DNA of 64,000 nt from CAZMVY01 sp964617875 (GTDB lineage: Bacteria > Planctomycetota > Phycisphaerae > UBA1845 > PWPN01): contig CAZUAI010000009.1 of assembly GCA_964617875.1 (NCBI GenBank), positions 30,463-94,462 on the forward strand, written 5' to 3'. Of the stretch, positions 24,352 through 32,709 are shown in pieces. The notes beneath the pieces are model-generated. The model made no database searches. It was not told the DNA's origin and saw nothing but the letters and a program-made list of their open reading frames with translations. The first letter of the stretch is position 1; each line of letters starts with the position of its first letter. Both the position numbers and the translations under genes were made by a program.

Positions 24352-26031
24352 CTACGACGAAAGACCCGAATCACGCATGTCCCGTTCCAGTCGGAGGCGG
24401 CGGTTCAACACCACGAGGAGAAAGGCCGACACGACCAGCACCGCCGCCAGCCGTCGGCCGGATTCCACACGGCGGTCGGCGGGGACGGCAGGTTCGCCCG
24501 CCTGCACGGCCGGCACCGACACGTCGCCGGCGGGGTGAGCGTATTCGTGCGCCCGGCCGAGGTAGGCGGTACTCGCAAGAAAGGCAACCAGCAGCAGCGA
24601 GGCGACCGATGTGGCCAGGCGTGAAGCCCCCCCGGACCCGGTTTGTCCGACAACGGCGATCAGCAGCATTGCCGCTCCGAACGCCGCGACGGCGACAACC
24701 GCCGGGACCGCCCCCACACCGCCCCACAATGTGTATCCGATGACGCCGGAGACAACCGTCATGCCGAACAGCGTGGCGGCGCCGTTGGGGCGGCGATCGG
24801 CGTGCCGCTCAATCCACACGCCGACGAGCAACCACACGATCGCGACCGCTGCCGTAACCGTCGGGGCGGACGGCGCGGCCGCGCCCTCGGACACGCGAGC
24901 GGCCAGGATCGCAAGCACCGCCGGCGTCGTGCAGGCCCACGCCAGCACGACGGCCGCGGCCAGCAGCGCCCGCCGCAGCCAGACCGCCCGCCGTCGCTGG
25001 CGCGCCGTGCCGTCGGGCTCAACGTCCAGGAGGGGAATCGCCGACAGCAACAACGCGAGTGCGGCGAAGAAGACGACCCCGACCTGCAACCCGTCGAGGC
25101 CCAGCACGGTGGCGGGCATCAGCTTGAGAACCTTGAACACGGACAGGAAATACCACTCCGGCTGGATGCCCTCCGGCGTTGGGGCGAGCGGATCCGCCCG
25201 GACGCCCACGACCGGCGGGTATAGAAATGCCACGGCGGCCAGGGCGCCGCCGACCAGCACGAGGGCCCGCAGATCGCGCAGCACGAAGTCCGGCCAGAAT
25301 CGCACCGACGGAAACGCCCGGCCCGCCGCGCGGTCACGCTGTGCCGACGGCGGCACGCTCGACCCGTGATAGACGACGAGGGCAAGGTGGACCGCGATAA
25401 CGAGGCCGATCGTCATCGGCAAAATGACGACATGGAGCCCGAAAAACCGCGGCAGCGTCAGTTCGGTCACGTCGGGGCCGGCCAGGAGAAGCTGCCTGGC
25501 CAGCGGCCCGACCAGCGGCACCGCGCCCGCGATTCCGCCGCCAACCCGCGTCGCCGCAAATGACAATGCGTTCCACGGAAGCAGGTAGCCGGTAAACGCC
25601 GAGGTCAGCGTAAGCCCGAGCAGCGCCAGTCCCGTCCACCAGGCGAACTCGCGGGGCCGGCGATACGCCTTCAGCAGCAGCACGCTGAACAGATGGACCA
25701 GCAGCGCCATCACCATCAGATTGGCGGCCCAGTGGTGGATGGACCGCACCCACCAGCCATGCGGGATGGCGGTCACGATCTGCTGCACGGATTCGTGCGC
25801 ACCGGGCGCCCGCGGGTCGCGCGGGACATCGGGACGGTAGTACAGCAGGAGGAGCATCCCGGTCACGACCAGCGTCGTAAAGCATGTGAGGACAATGCCG
25901 CCGAGGTAGTACCAGACGAAATGGCGGTGCAGCGGCACAGTCTTGTGGGAGAGCAACTCGTGCACGGTGGCGATGGGCAGCCGTGCCTGCAGCCAGGCCC
26001 GCACGCGAGGTCGAAGCGGCTCGTGTGGCAC
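24352..26031 (-). CDS. Long b6-type cytochrome b of a Rieske/cytochrome b complex
   Basis: A 559-residue membrane protein with about 12 predicted helices. Helices 1-4 form the cytochrome b6 core. Haem ligands are H-x13-H in SIHHWAANLMVMALLVH (using the first His) and H-x14-H in LHVVILPMTIGLVIAVH; the second spacing is the b6f type, not the bc1 type. The subunit-IV-like part carries the quinol-site motif QPEWYF. About five further helices follow that a normal b6-IV fusion lacks. No CxxCH haem-c motif is present. The GTG start lies three bases after the Rieske stop. It probably oxidises quinol and passes electrons to the Rieske protein; the acceptor beyond is unknown. Confidence 0.9.
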   Translation of the reverse strand: MPHEPLRPRVRAWLQARLPIATVHELLSHKTVPLHRHFVWYYLGGIVLTCFTTLVVTGMLLLLYYRPDVPRDPRAPGAHESVQQIVTAIPHGWWVRSIHHWAANLMVMALLVHLFSVLLLKAYRRPREFAWWTGLALLGLTLTSAFTGYLLPWNALSFAATRVGGGIAGAVPLVGPLARQLLLAGPDVTELTLPRFFGLHVVILPMTIGLVIAVHLALVVYHGSSVPPSAQRDRAAGRAFPSVRFWPDFVLRDLRALVLVGGALAAVAFLYPPVVGVRADPLAPTPEGIQPEWYFLSVFKVLKLMPATVLGLDGLQVGVVFFAALALLLSAIPLLDVEPDGTARQRRRAVWLRRALLAAAVVLAWACTTPAVLAILAARVSEGAAAPSAPTVTAAVAIVWLLVGVWIERHADRRPNGAATLFGMTVVSGVIGYTLWGGVGAVPAVVAVAAFGAAMLLIAVVGQTGSGGASRLATSVASLLLVAFLASTAYLGRAHEYAHPAGDVSVPAVQAGEPAVPADRRVESGRRLAAVLVVSAFLLVVLNRRLRLERDMRDSGLSS

Positions 26032-26034
26032 GGA

Positions 26035-26541
26035 TCACACCTTCCTTTCGGCCGCCGGACCGCTCTGGGACGCAGGATCGAGCGGCTTTGCCGAGACGAG
26101 CAGCGTCCCGTCACCCTGTTTGCGGACAAAAAACCTGCGAAGCGGGCGCGGCGGCGGCGTGCCCGGCACGTTGACGCCATCGGCCGTGAACTCGCCGCCG
26201 TGACAGCCGCAATGAATGTCGTTGCTCTTCGGCCGATAGCGGACGTTGCACTGCCCGTGCGTACACACCGCGGACAGCGCCCGCAGTTCGCCGTCGGGCA
26301 GATGGAAGACCAGCACCGGATGCGGGCCGTAGGCGACGAGAATGAAGCGGTCGCGGGCGAGCGCCTCGAGGGCCGGGCCGGCGACGACGACCTGGTCGGG
26401 CTCGGGGATCTCCTGCCCCGTGAGATAGCCAAGCGCCGTCTCGCCGGCAACGACTCCGACGCCGAGCAACCCGGCGCCGACCATGCCGTCCAGAAAGTCG
26501 CGGCGGTTGAGGATGGATTGGTCAAGTTTCATGCGAAGCAT
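26035..26541 (-). CDS. Rieske [2Fe-2S] protein
   Basis: A 168-residue Rieske iron-sulfur protein. A Tat-type, uncleaved membrane anchor is visible at the N-terminus (NRRDFLDGMVGAGLLGVGVVAG). Cluster ligands are in CTHGQC and CGCHGGEF, slightly altered from the usual CTHLGC and CPCHGS but with both Cys and both His kept. It accepts one electron from quinol at the cytochrome b encoded just downstream. The start overlaps the end of sdhB by about 20 bases; an ATG nine bases later is also possible. Its position between SDH genes and cytochrome b ties complex II and the quinol-oxidising module into one transcript. Confidence 0.93.
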   Translation of the reverse strand: MLRMKLDQSILNRRDFLDGMVGAGLLGVGVVAGETALGYLTGQEIPEPDQVVVAGPALEALARDRFILVAYGPHPVLVFHLPDGELRALSAVCTHGQCNVRYRPKSNDIHCGCHGGEFTADGVNVPGTPPPRPLRRFFVRKQGDGTLLVSAKPLDPASQSGPAAERKV

Positions 26542-27337
26542 CCGATGGTTCCTGCGCGCTGCGCCGGCCGAGGCGCCGCACGCGGTACAGGGCCAGCCGC
26601 CGTCGCAGCGAGGCGATGCCGTCCGTCGGGCGCACGTCTTTGGGGCACGCGTCGATGCAGCGGAAGACCGTATCGCAGCCCCAGACGCCGTCGGCGTGGT
26701 CCACCTCGGTCAGGGCGGCGGCCGGCCGGGCGTCGCGGCTGTCGTTGACGAAGCGGGCCAGCTTGGCCAGCGCCGCCGGCCCGAGATACTCCGGCTGCCG
26801 CTTGAGGACGGGGCACGCCCCGTAGCAGCATCCGCACAGGATGCAGTTGGCGTACTGTTCGATCCGCCCGGCCTCTTGCGGGCTCTGAAGGCATTCGCAG
26901 GCCGCGGGCTCCGCCGTGCTCTTGCCGGAGCCGCCGTCCCCGGCGTGCAGCCACGGGCGAATGCGTCGATACTTGTCCCAGAACGGCGTCATATCCACGA
27001 CCAGATCGCGGATGACGTCCAGGTTCGGCAAAGGCTCGAGGATCACTTCGTTGGTCGGCAGTTGCCACAACTGGGTACGGCAGGCGAGCCCGCAGTAGCC
27101 GTTGATCGTCATCGCGCAGGAGCCGCACACCGCCCCGCGGCAGGAGAAGCGAAACGCCAGCGACGAATCCTGCGTCTGCTGGATGAGGAACAGCGCGGAC
27201 AGCACCGTCGTGCCCGGCGTCACATCCAGCTCGAAGCGGTCGAAACGCGGGGCCGCGCCGCCCTCCGCATCGTAGCGGAAGACGCGGAAGTCGAACCGCC
27301 GCACACGGGGCTCAGTATGTTCGCTCTTTTGGCTCAT
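26522..27337 (-). CDS. sdhB: Succinate dehydrogenase/fumarate reductase iron-sulfur subunit
   Basis: A 271-residue subunit B of complex II. The N-terminal ferredoxin-like domain has the [2Fe-2S] ligands in FSCRGAVCGSC and a later Cys. The C-terminal domain has CILCGCCYGACP for [4Fe-4S] and CDTVFRCIDACPKD for [3Fe-4S]. It relays electrons between the flavoprotein and the membrane quinone site. The gene overlaps sdhA by 26 bases and the Rieske gene by about 20. Direction (succinate oxidation or fumarate reduction) cannot be settled from sequence, so the symbol is a convention. Confidence 0.94.
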   Translation of the reverse strand: MSQKSEHTEPRVRRFDFRVFRYDAEGGAAPRFDRFELDVTPGTTVLSALFLIQQTQDSSLAFRFSCRGAVCGSCAMTINGYCGLACRTQLWQLPTNEVILEPLPNLDVIRDLVVDMTPFWDKYRRIRPWLHAGDGGSGKSTAEPAACECLQSPQEAGRIEQYANCILCGCCYGACPVLKRQPEYLGPAALAKLARFVNDSRDARPAAALTEVDHADGVWGCDTVFRCIDACPKDVRPTDGIASLRRRLALYRVRRLGRRSAQEPSDASHET

Positions 27338-29006
27338 ACTTCGTAATCGTGACCGGCTTGTCGGTCAGAACGAGGCCGTCGGCGCCGCGATGCGCCACCG
27401 TATGCCGCAGCCAGTTCGCATCGTCCCGGCGCGGGTAATCGGTCCGGGCGTGGCTCCCGCGGCTTTCCGTCCGGCGCAACGCCCCGGCGGCGATGATCTC
27501 CGCGAGGTCGATCATCCCCATCAGGTCGAGGGCGTCGACGAGTTCCTGGTTGCACCGGCGCGACGGGTTTCCCACGCGCAGATCGGCCGCTTCGCCGCGG
27601 ATCCGCTGAGTCGCCTCAACGGCCTCGCGGAGATCGTTCTCGTTCCGGAAGATGCCGACCTTGTCGCTCATGATCCTGCCGAGGCGGCCGCGCAGCGGGT
27701 ACGAACGGACACCGCCGCCGGCCAGCAGCCCACGGATGCGATCTTCCTCGGCCGCCAGGGCATCGCGGAGGACCGACGCCGAGTCGCCCCCCGCCCCGCC
27801 GCCCGCGGCATACGCGCCGGCGTGCCTGCCCGCCTCGCGGCCGAAGACGATCGCCTCCAGCAGCGAGTTCCCGCCGAGGCGGTTCGCCCCGTGGACGCTG
27901 ACGCACGCGCACTCACCCGCGGCGAAGAAGCCCTGCGCCTCGCTCGCACCCGTGGCGTCCACGTCGATGCCGCCCATCGAGTAATGCTGCGCCGGGACGA
28001 CCGGAATCGGCTCTTCGATCGGGTCCACGCCCTCGAAGTCGATCGCAAGTTCGCGGATGCCGGGCAGCCGCTGCTTGATCGTCCGCGCCCCGAGGTGCCG
28101 AAGGTCGAGGTGAAGATACGCGTCGTCGAAGCCCCGGCCCTCCAGGATCTCCGTCGTCATCGACCGGGCGACGATGTCCCGCGGAGCCAGTTCCATCGCC
28201 TTCGGGGCGTACCGCTCCATGAACCGCTCGCCGTTGCGGTTGAGCAGGTAGCCGCCCTCGCCGCGCGCGCCCTCGGTGATGAGGATGCCCGTCGTTGCCA
28301 GCCCGGTGGGGTGGAACTGGACGAACTCGAGATCCTTGATCCCCACGCCGGCCGCATACGCCAGCGCAATGCCGCTGCCCGTGTTGATCAGGGCGTTGGT
28401 GCTCCGGGCATAGACGCGCCCGTAGCCGCCCGTTGCGAACAGGACGGCCCGCGCGGCAAATGCCTCCAGCCGGCCCGTCACGAAGTCCATCGCGATCACG
28501 CCGCAGGCCCGGCCGTCACGCACAACGAGTCTCGTGACGAGCCACTCCTCGTGGACCCGCAGCCCCAGCGAGACCGCCCGCTCATACAGCGCGTGCAGCA
28601 GCGCGAGCCCGGTCCGGTCGGCCGCGAAACACGTGCGGTTGTAGCCCGCGCCGCCGAAGGGACGCTGGGCGATCCGGCCGTCGCCGAATCGCGAGAACGG
28701 CGTGCCCCACTTCTCCATCTCGCGGACGACCTGCGGGCCGGCCTCGCACATGAGGTACGCGGCGTCCTGGTCCGCGAGATAGTCGGAACCCTTGACCGTA
28801 TCGAACGTGTGCAGGTCGGGGCTGTCGTCGCGGGCCTCGGGGTGGTTGCGCAGAGCCGCGTTGATGCCGCCCTGGGCCGCGAGCGAGTGGCTGCGGAGCG
28901 GGTGGACGCGGCTGATCAGACCGACGTCCAGCGACGAGCACGTCTCGACGGCGGCGCGAAGCCCCGCGAGGCCGCCGCCCACGATGAGCAGGTCGTGCTC
29001 GATCAA
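27312..29006 (-). CDS. sdhA: Succinate dehydrogenase/fumarate reductase flavoprotein subunit
   Basis: A 564-residue flavoprotein with the Rossmann GGGLAGLRAA. H40 in SHSLAAQGG is the expected site of covalent FAD. QFHPTG and the catalytic region with NGERFMERY are followed by HYSMGGI and GANRLGGNSLLEAIVFG. It interconverts succinate and fumarate. The start is a TTG that overlaps the sdhC stop by four bases and has CGGAGG six bases upstream. Gene order sdhC-sdhA-sdhB is as in many bacteria, but the transcript continues into Rieske and cytochrome b genes. Confidence 0.94.
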   Translation of the reverse strand: MIEHDLLIVGGGLAGLRAAVETCSSLDVGLISRVHPLRSHSLAAQGGINAALRNHPEARDDSPDLHTFDTVKGSDYLADQDAAYLMCEAGPQVVREMEKWGTPFSRFGDGRIAQRPFGGAGYNRTCFAADRTGLALLHALYERAVSLGLRVHEEWLVTRLVVRDGRACGVIAMDFVTGRLEAFAARAVLFATGGYGRVYARSTNALINTGSGIALAYAAGVGIKDLEFVQFHPTGLATTGILITEGARGEGGYLLNRNGERFMERYAPKAMELAPRDIVARSMTTEILEGRGFDDAYLHLDLRHLGARTIKQRLPGIRELAIDFEGVDPIEEPIPVVPAQHYSMGGIDVDATGASEAQGFFAAGECACVSVHGANRLGGNSLLEAIVFGREAGRHAGAYAAGGGAGGDSASVLRDALAAEEDRIRGLLAGGGVRSYPLRGRLGRIMSDKVGIFRNENDLREAVEATQRIRGEAADLRVGNPSRRCNQELVDALDLMGMIDLAEIIAAGALRRTESRGSHARTDYPRRDDANWLRHTVAHRGADGLVLTDKPVTITKYEPKERTY

Positions 29007-29332
29007 CGGCCGCCTCCGACGGTTCCGCCCACGTTGAACACCAGGACCGCCACGACCGAAACCGCCAGGGCCGCCAGGGTCGCGCCCCAGAAGAGGGCCT
29101 TCTCGCGACGGAACCCCAGGTCATAGGCGATCGTCCGCAGGCCGTAGAAGCTGTGGAAGCAGAAGCAGAAGATCAGCAGCACATCCATGGCCGGCAGAAT
29201 GTGCAGGCGGCCGAGCCCGTCCTGGACGGCGGCTCCCCACCGTCCGTGGTTGGCGTAACCGGTGATGATTTTGAGCCCGATGAGGAAGATCAGGACGACG
29301 CCGGTCACCCGATGCACAATCCAGACCAACAT
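29003..29332 (-). CDS. sdhC: Succinate dehydrogenase/fumarate reductase membrane anchor (cytochrome b556-like)
   Basis: A 109-residue protein with three predicted membrane helices and His residues placed to ligate haem or line the quinone site (VHRVTG near the start of helix 1, FHSFYGLR in helix 2). ATG 29332 is chosen because GAGG lies eight bases upstream; a GTG nine bases earlier is also open. It is the first gene of the five-gene operon. Only one three-helix anchor is present, whereas complex II normally has two of this size (C and D) or one protein of five or six helices. Confidence 0.82.
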   Translation of the reverse strand: MLVWIVHRVTGVVLIFLIGLKIITGYANHGRWGAAVQDGLGRLHILPAMDVLLIFCFCFHSFYGLRTIAYDLGFRREKALFWGATLAALAVSVVAVLVFNVGGTVGGGR

Positions 29333-29585
29333 GCGGAGCACCTCGAGAGCCGCTGATCGACGACTCAGGTTTCCGAACCGACCGGCCAGGCCCGAAGGTC
29401 CAATGCGCCCATCCGGGCAGCTCGCGTTTCAATCCGGTCGCTCAACGGGGCATCATAACATGGGGCGTCGCCATCGCGAAACGCACCGGTGGGCGCCGGA
29501 AACTCCGCCCGGCGGAGTCGGCTGCGGAGCAATGTCGGCGCGGGCGATGCGCCCCTTCGTTGGTGCTTGCGCCGCGGATTGGTTG

Positions 29586-29613
29586 CCGGCTTTCGCGGAG
29601 ATGACGGATCAAC
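29586..29613. repeat. Solitary degenerate copy of the VIPAKAGIQ-type repeat
   Basis: The core gctttcgcgg-gatgacggat at 29589-29609 differs by one base from the hairpin core of the 83-bp repeats at 58401-58649. Only this core is shared; the flanks differ. Confidence 0.5.
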
Positions 29614-29681
29614 GAACTCACGAAAGAGTGAACGACGGAAGGAGCAATTGGCAGTCCAACGCCGCCGTCACGATACCGCGG

Positions 29682-29711
29682 TTGGACCGCGCAGGGCCGC
29701 GGGGGTACGAT
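29682..29711 (+). promoter_or_regulatory. Putative glmM promoter, leaderless arrangement
   Basis: TTGGAC (29682-29687) and TACGAT (29706-29711) have an 18-base spacer. The -10-like element ends seven bases before the ATG at 29719, and there is no ribosome-binding site in between. This resembles the arrangement at pyk and queC. Confidence 0.38.
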
Positions 29712-29718
29712 TCCGGCC

Positions 29719-31080
29719 ATGAGCCTCATGATCAGTATCTCCGGCGTTCGCGGGGTCATCGGGCAGACGATGACGCCGCAGTTGGCGGCCGACATGGCAT
29801 GCGCGTACGGGACGATGCTCGCGGGGCAGACCGTGGTCGTCGCACGGGACTCGCGGCCCAGCGGGCTGATGGTGCAGAACGCGGTCGTCAGCGGGCTGAT
29901 CGCGACCGGCTGCCGTGTGATCGATCTGGGCATCGTCAGCACGCCCGGCGCGGCGCTGATGATCCGGCGGCTGCGGGCGGCCGGCGGGATCGTCATCACA
30001 GCAAGCCACAACCCGGTGATCTGGAACGGGATCAAGTTTCTGACCGATGAGGGTCTCGCCCCCCCGGCCGACCGCGCGAAACAGATCATCGGCTGTTACG
30101 AGAGCAAGGCGTTCCGCTTCGCCGATGTCGATGGCCTGCACAAGGTAAACACCGACGCCTCCACGACCGACATCCACGTCGGCGCGACGCTCGGCATCGT
30201 GGACGCCGAGGCGATCCGCCGGCGGCGGTTCAACGTCGTGCTCGACAGTGTCAACGGCGCCGGCGGACGGGAGGGCCGGGCGCTGCTCGAGCACCTCGGC
30301 TGCGACCTGCTCCACGTGAACCCGGACCCCAGCGGGCGGTTCGCCCACCCGCCGGAGCCCCTGCGGGAGAACCTGACGCAGCTCTGCGAGGCGGTGACGG
30401 CCGAGCGGGCCGCCGTCGGCTTCGCTCAGGACCCGGACGCGGACCGGCTTGCCATCGTCGATGAGACGGGGCGGTACATCGGCGAGGAGTACACGGTGTC
30501 GCTCGCCGCCCGGCACTATTTCGCCAGGCACCCCGGACCGGCCGCCGTGAACCTGAGCACCTCGCGCATGATCGACGACCTGGCGGCGGCGGCCGGCGGG
30601 CCGTGCGTCGTCCACCGGGCGCCGGTCGGCGAGGCGAACGTCGTCGAGGCGATGAAGAAGCATCACTGCGTGTTCGGCGGCGAGGGCAACGGCGGCGTCA
30701 TCGATCCGCGCGTCGTGCCCGTGCGCGACAGCCTCGTCGGCATGGCCGTCGTGCTCGAACTGATGGCAACCACGGGCAGGAAGCTCAGCGAACTGGTGGA
30801 CGAGATCCCGCGGTACACGATGATCAAGCAGAAATTCGAGTGCCCGCGCGAGCGCGTACAGCGGATGCTCGCGGCCGTGCGCGAGACGTTCGCCAACGAA
30901 CGGATCAACGACGCCGACGGCGTGCGGATCGACTGGCCGGACGGGTGGGTCCACATCCGCGGCTCGAACACGGAGCCGATCTACCGCGTGATCGCCGAAG
31001 CGAAGACCGAAGCGCGGGCAAACGAACTGATCGCGATGGTGAGGCAGGTGGCGGACCGCGTGGAGGCCCGCGTGCCATGA
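29719..31080 (+). CDS. glmM: Phosphohexomutase, phosphoglucosamine mutase-like
   Basis: A 453-residue member of the alpha-D-phosphohexomutase family. The four domains are marked by the catalytic phosphoserine loop TASHNP, the metal loop DPDADR, the sugar-specificity loop GGEGNGG (the GlmM-like form) and the phosphate-binding RGSNTEP. It probably converts glucosamine-6-phosphate to glucosamine-1-phosphate for UDP-GlcNAc and the cell envelope, but phosphomannomutase or phosphoglucomutase activity cannot be excluded. The stop overlaps the start of the sulfatase gene by four bases (ATGA), an unusual coupling of an anabolic enzyme with an exported hydrolase. Confidence 0.85.
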   Translation: MSLMISISGVRGVIGQTMTPQLAADMACAYGTMLAGQTVVVARDSRPSGLMVQNAVVSGLIATGCRVIDLGIVSTPGAALMIRRLRAAGGIVITASHNPVIWNGIKFLTDEGLAPPADRAKQIIGCYESKAFRFADVDGLHKVNTDASTTDIHVGATLGIVDAEAIRRRRFNVVLDSVNGAGGREGRALLEHLGCDLLHVNPDPSGRFAHPPEPLRENLTQLCEAVTAERAAVGFAQDPDADRLAIVDETGRYIGEEYTVSLAARHYFARHPGPAAVNLSTSRMIDDLAAAAGGPCVVHRAPVGEANVVEAMKKHHCVFGGEGNGGVIDPRVVPVRDSLVGMAVVLELMATTGRKLSELVDEIPRYTMIKQKFECPRERVQRMLAAVRETFANERINDADGVRIDWPDGWVHIRGSNTEPIYRVIAEAKTEARANELIAMVRQVADRVEARVP

Positions 31081-32543
31081 GAACCCTTGCAGCACTGATC
31101 GGCGTGGCGGTAGCCGTATCATCCGCCGTCGCCGCGAATCGGCCGAACGTCCTGTTCATCGCCGTGGACGATCTGAACGACTGGATCGGCCCGGTCGGCG
31201 GCCACCCGCAGGTACGGACGCCGGCCCTCGACCGCCTCGCACGCGGCGGCACCGTATTCATCAACGCCCACTGCCAGGCGCCGCTGTGCAACCCGTCGCG
31301 GACGAGCCTGCTCACGGGGCTGCGACCGTCCACAACCGGCATCTACGCCCTCGAGCCGTGGTTCCGCACGGTCGAGCGGTTCAAAGACGCCGTCACGCTG
31401 CCGCAATACCTCGCCGCGAACGGTTACCGCACGCTCGCGACGGGCAAGGTTTACCACGACGGCTACCCGCCGCCGGAGGGCCGCCGCGACGGAACCGAGT
31501 TCGGCGTCTGGGGCTACCCCGGCAACCACGGACCGCATCCCAGGAAGACGTTCGTGGAGACGCCGGGCAAGCTGCGGCTCGTTGACTGGGGCGTCTATCC
31601 CGAGCGCGACGAGGAGCAGGAAGACTGGAAAGTCGCCGACTGGGCGATCGCACAACTCAGAACGCTGCCCAAGGACCGGCCCTTCCTGCTCTGCGTCGGG
31701 CTGCGGAAGCCTCATGTGCCCTGTTACGCGACGCAGAAGTGGTTCGATCTGTATCCGCTCGATTCGCTGAAGCTGCCGCCGGTCAGGGACGACGACGGCG
31801 ACGACCTTCCGCGTGCCGCCGCCTACCAGCACTGGAACCTGCCCGAGCCGCGGCTCGACTGGCTGCGAAGCCACGACCAGTGGCGGAACCTCGTGCGGAG
31901 CTACCTGGCATGCGTAAGCTTCATGGACAGCCAGGTCGGCCGCCTGCTGGAAGCATTGCAGGCCGCGGGCCTCGCCGACAATACGATCGTGGTCCTGTGG
32001 GGCGACAACGGCTGGCACATCGGCGAGAAGGGCATGACCGGCAAGACGACGCTCTGGGACCGCTCGACGCGTGTGCCGCTGATTTTCGCCGGCCCCGGCG
32101 TGACCGCGGGCGGCCGGTGCGAACGGCCGGCGGAGTTGCTGGACATCTACCCGACGCTCGTCGAGCTGTGCGGCCTGCCCGCCCGACCGGGCGTCGAGGG
32201 CCACAGCCTCGTACCGCAGCTCAAGGACGCCGCCGCGCCACGGTCCTGGCCGGCCGTCACGACGCACGGGCCGAACAACCACGGCATCCGCACCGAGCGG
32301 TGGCGATACATCCGCTACGCCGACGGCTCGGAAGAGCTGTACGACATGAAGAACGACCCGAACGAGTGGACGAACCTCGCGGGCGACGCGGCCCGGGCGG
32401 ACACGAAGCGGGAGCTGTCGCAATGGCTGCCCAAGGTCAACGCACCGCCCGTGGCCGGCAGCAAGACGCGCCTGATCGAATGGAAAGACGGCAAGCCCTG
32501 GTGGGAAGGCGAGCCGATCCACGACACACCCGCGACAAAGTAG
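31077..32543 (+). CDS. Secreted sulfatase
   Basis: A 488-residue type I sulfatase. A short signal peptide (to about residue 20, VSSAVAA) precedes NVLFIAVDDLND, which holds the metal-binding Asp pair. The maturation motif is CNPSR (C71-R75), whose Cys is converted to formylglycine, with SLLTG following. ATGKVYH and WGDNGWHIGEKG are other family blocks. It should hydrolyse sulfate esters, probably on a polysaccharide; iduronate-2-sulfatase-like members have similar sequence. No formylglycine-generating enzyme gene is in the window. The ATG overlaps the glmM stop. Confidence 0.92.
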   Translation: MRTLAALIGVAVAVSSAVAANRPNVLFIAVDDLNDWIGPVGGHPQVRTPALDRLARGGTVFINAHCQAPLCNPSRTSLLTGLRPSTTGIYALEPWFRTVERFKDAVTLPQYLAANGYRTLATGKVYHDGYPPPEGRRDGTEFGVWGYPGNHGPHPRKTFVETPGKLRLVDWGVYPERDEEQEDWKVADWAIAQLRTLPKDRPFLLCVGLRKPHVPCYATQKWFDLYPLDSLKLPPVRDDDGDDLPRAAAYQHWNLPEPRLDWLRSHDQWRNLVRSYLACVSFMDSQVGRLLEALQAAGLADNTIVVLWGDNGWHIGEKGMTGKTTLWDRSTRVPLIFAGPGVTAGGRCERPAELLDIYPTLVELCGLPARPGVEGHSLVPQLKDAAAPRSWPAVTTHGPNNHGIRTERWRYIRYADGSEELYDMKNDPNEWTNLAGDAARADTKRELSQWLPKVNAPPVAGSKTRLIEWKDGKPWWEGEPIHDTPATK

Positions 32544-32709
32544 GCCGCGACGCTTACGGCAAAGACCCGGCGGGACGGAAGTACGCGTCGCGGGCGCCCC
32601 TTCACCGCATGAGCGGCGGAGGCGCGAATCTGCAGGGCATTCTCTATCGCTCCCGGATCGCCCTCGCGAGCATGCCGGAATGCGGTAGAATCGTACGTGG
32701 GTGGGCCGA

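Larger units (their letters stand above)
29333..29718. other. 386-bp divergent region between the respiratory operon and glmM
   Basis: It contains TATGAT on the minus strand (29452-29457), a good -10 candidate for the respiratory operon but with a poor -35. It also contains the degenerate VIPAKAGIQ-type repeat at 29586-29613 and the glmM promoter at its right end. No gene is supported inside it. Confidence 0.45.

Noticed and set aside
24352..24600. Fused cytochrome c domain at the end of cytochrome b
   Set aside because: The C-terminal part has no CxxCH motif and ends in another membrane helix.
30603..31076. Upstream extension of the sulfatase frame
   Set aside because: It overlaps glmM in another frame. 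The sulfatase signal peptide begins at 31077 with an ATGA coupling.
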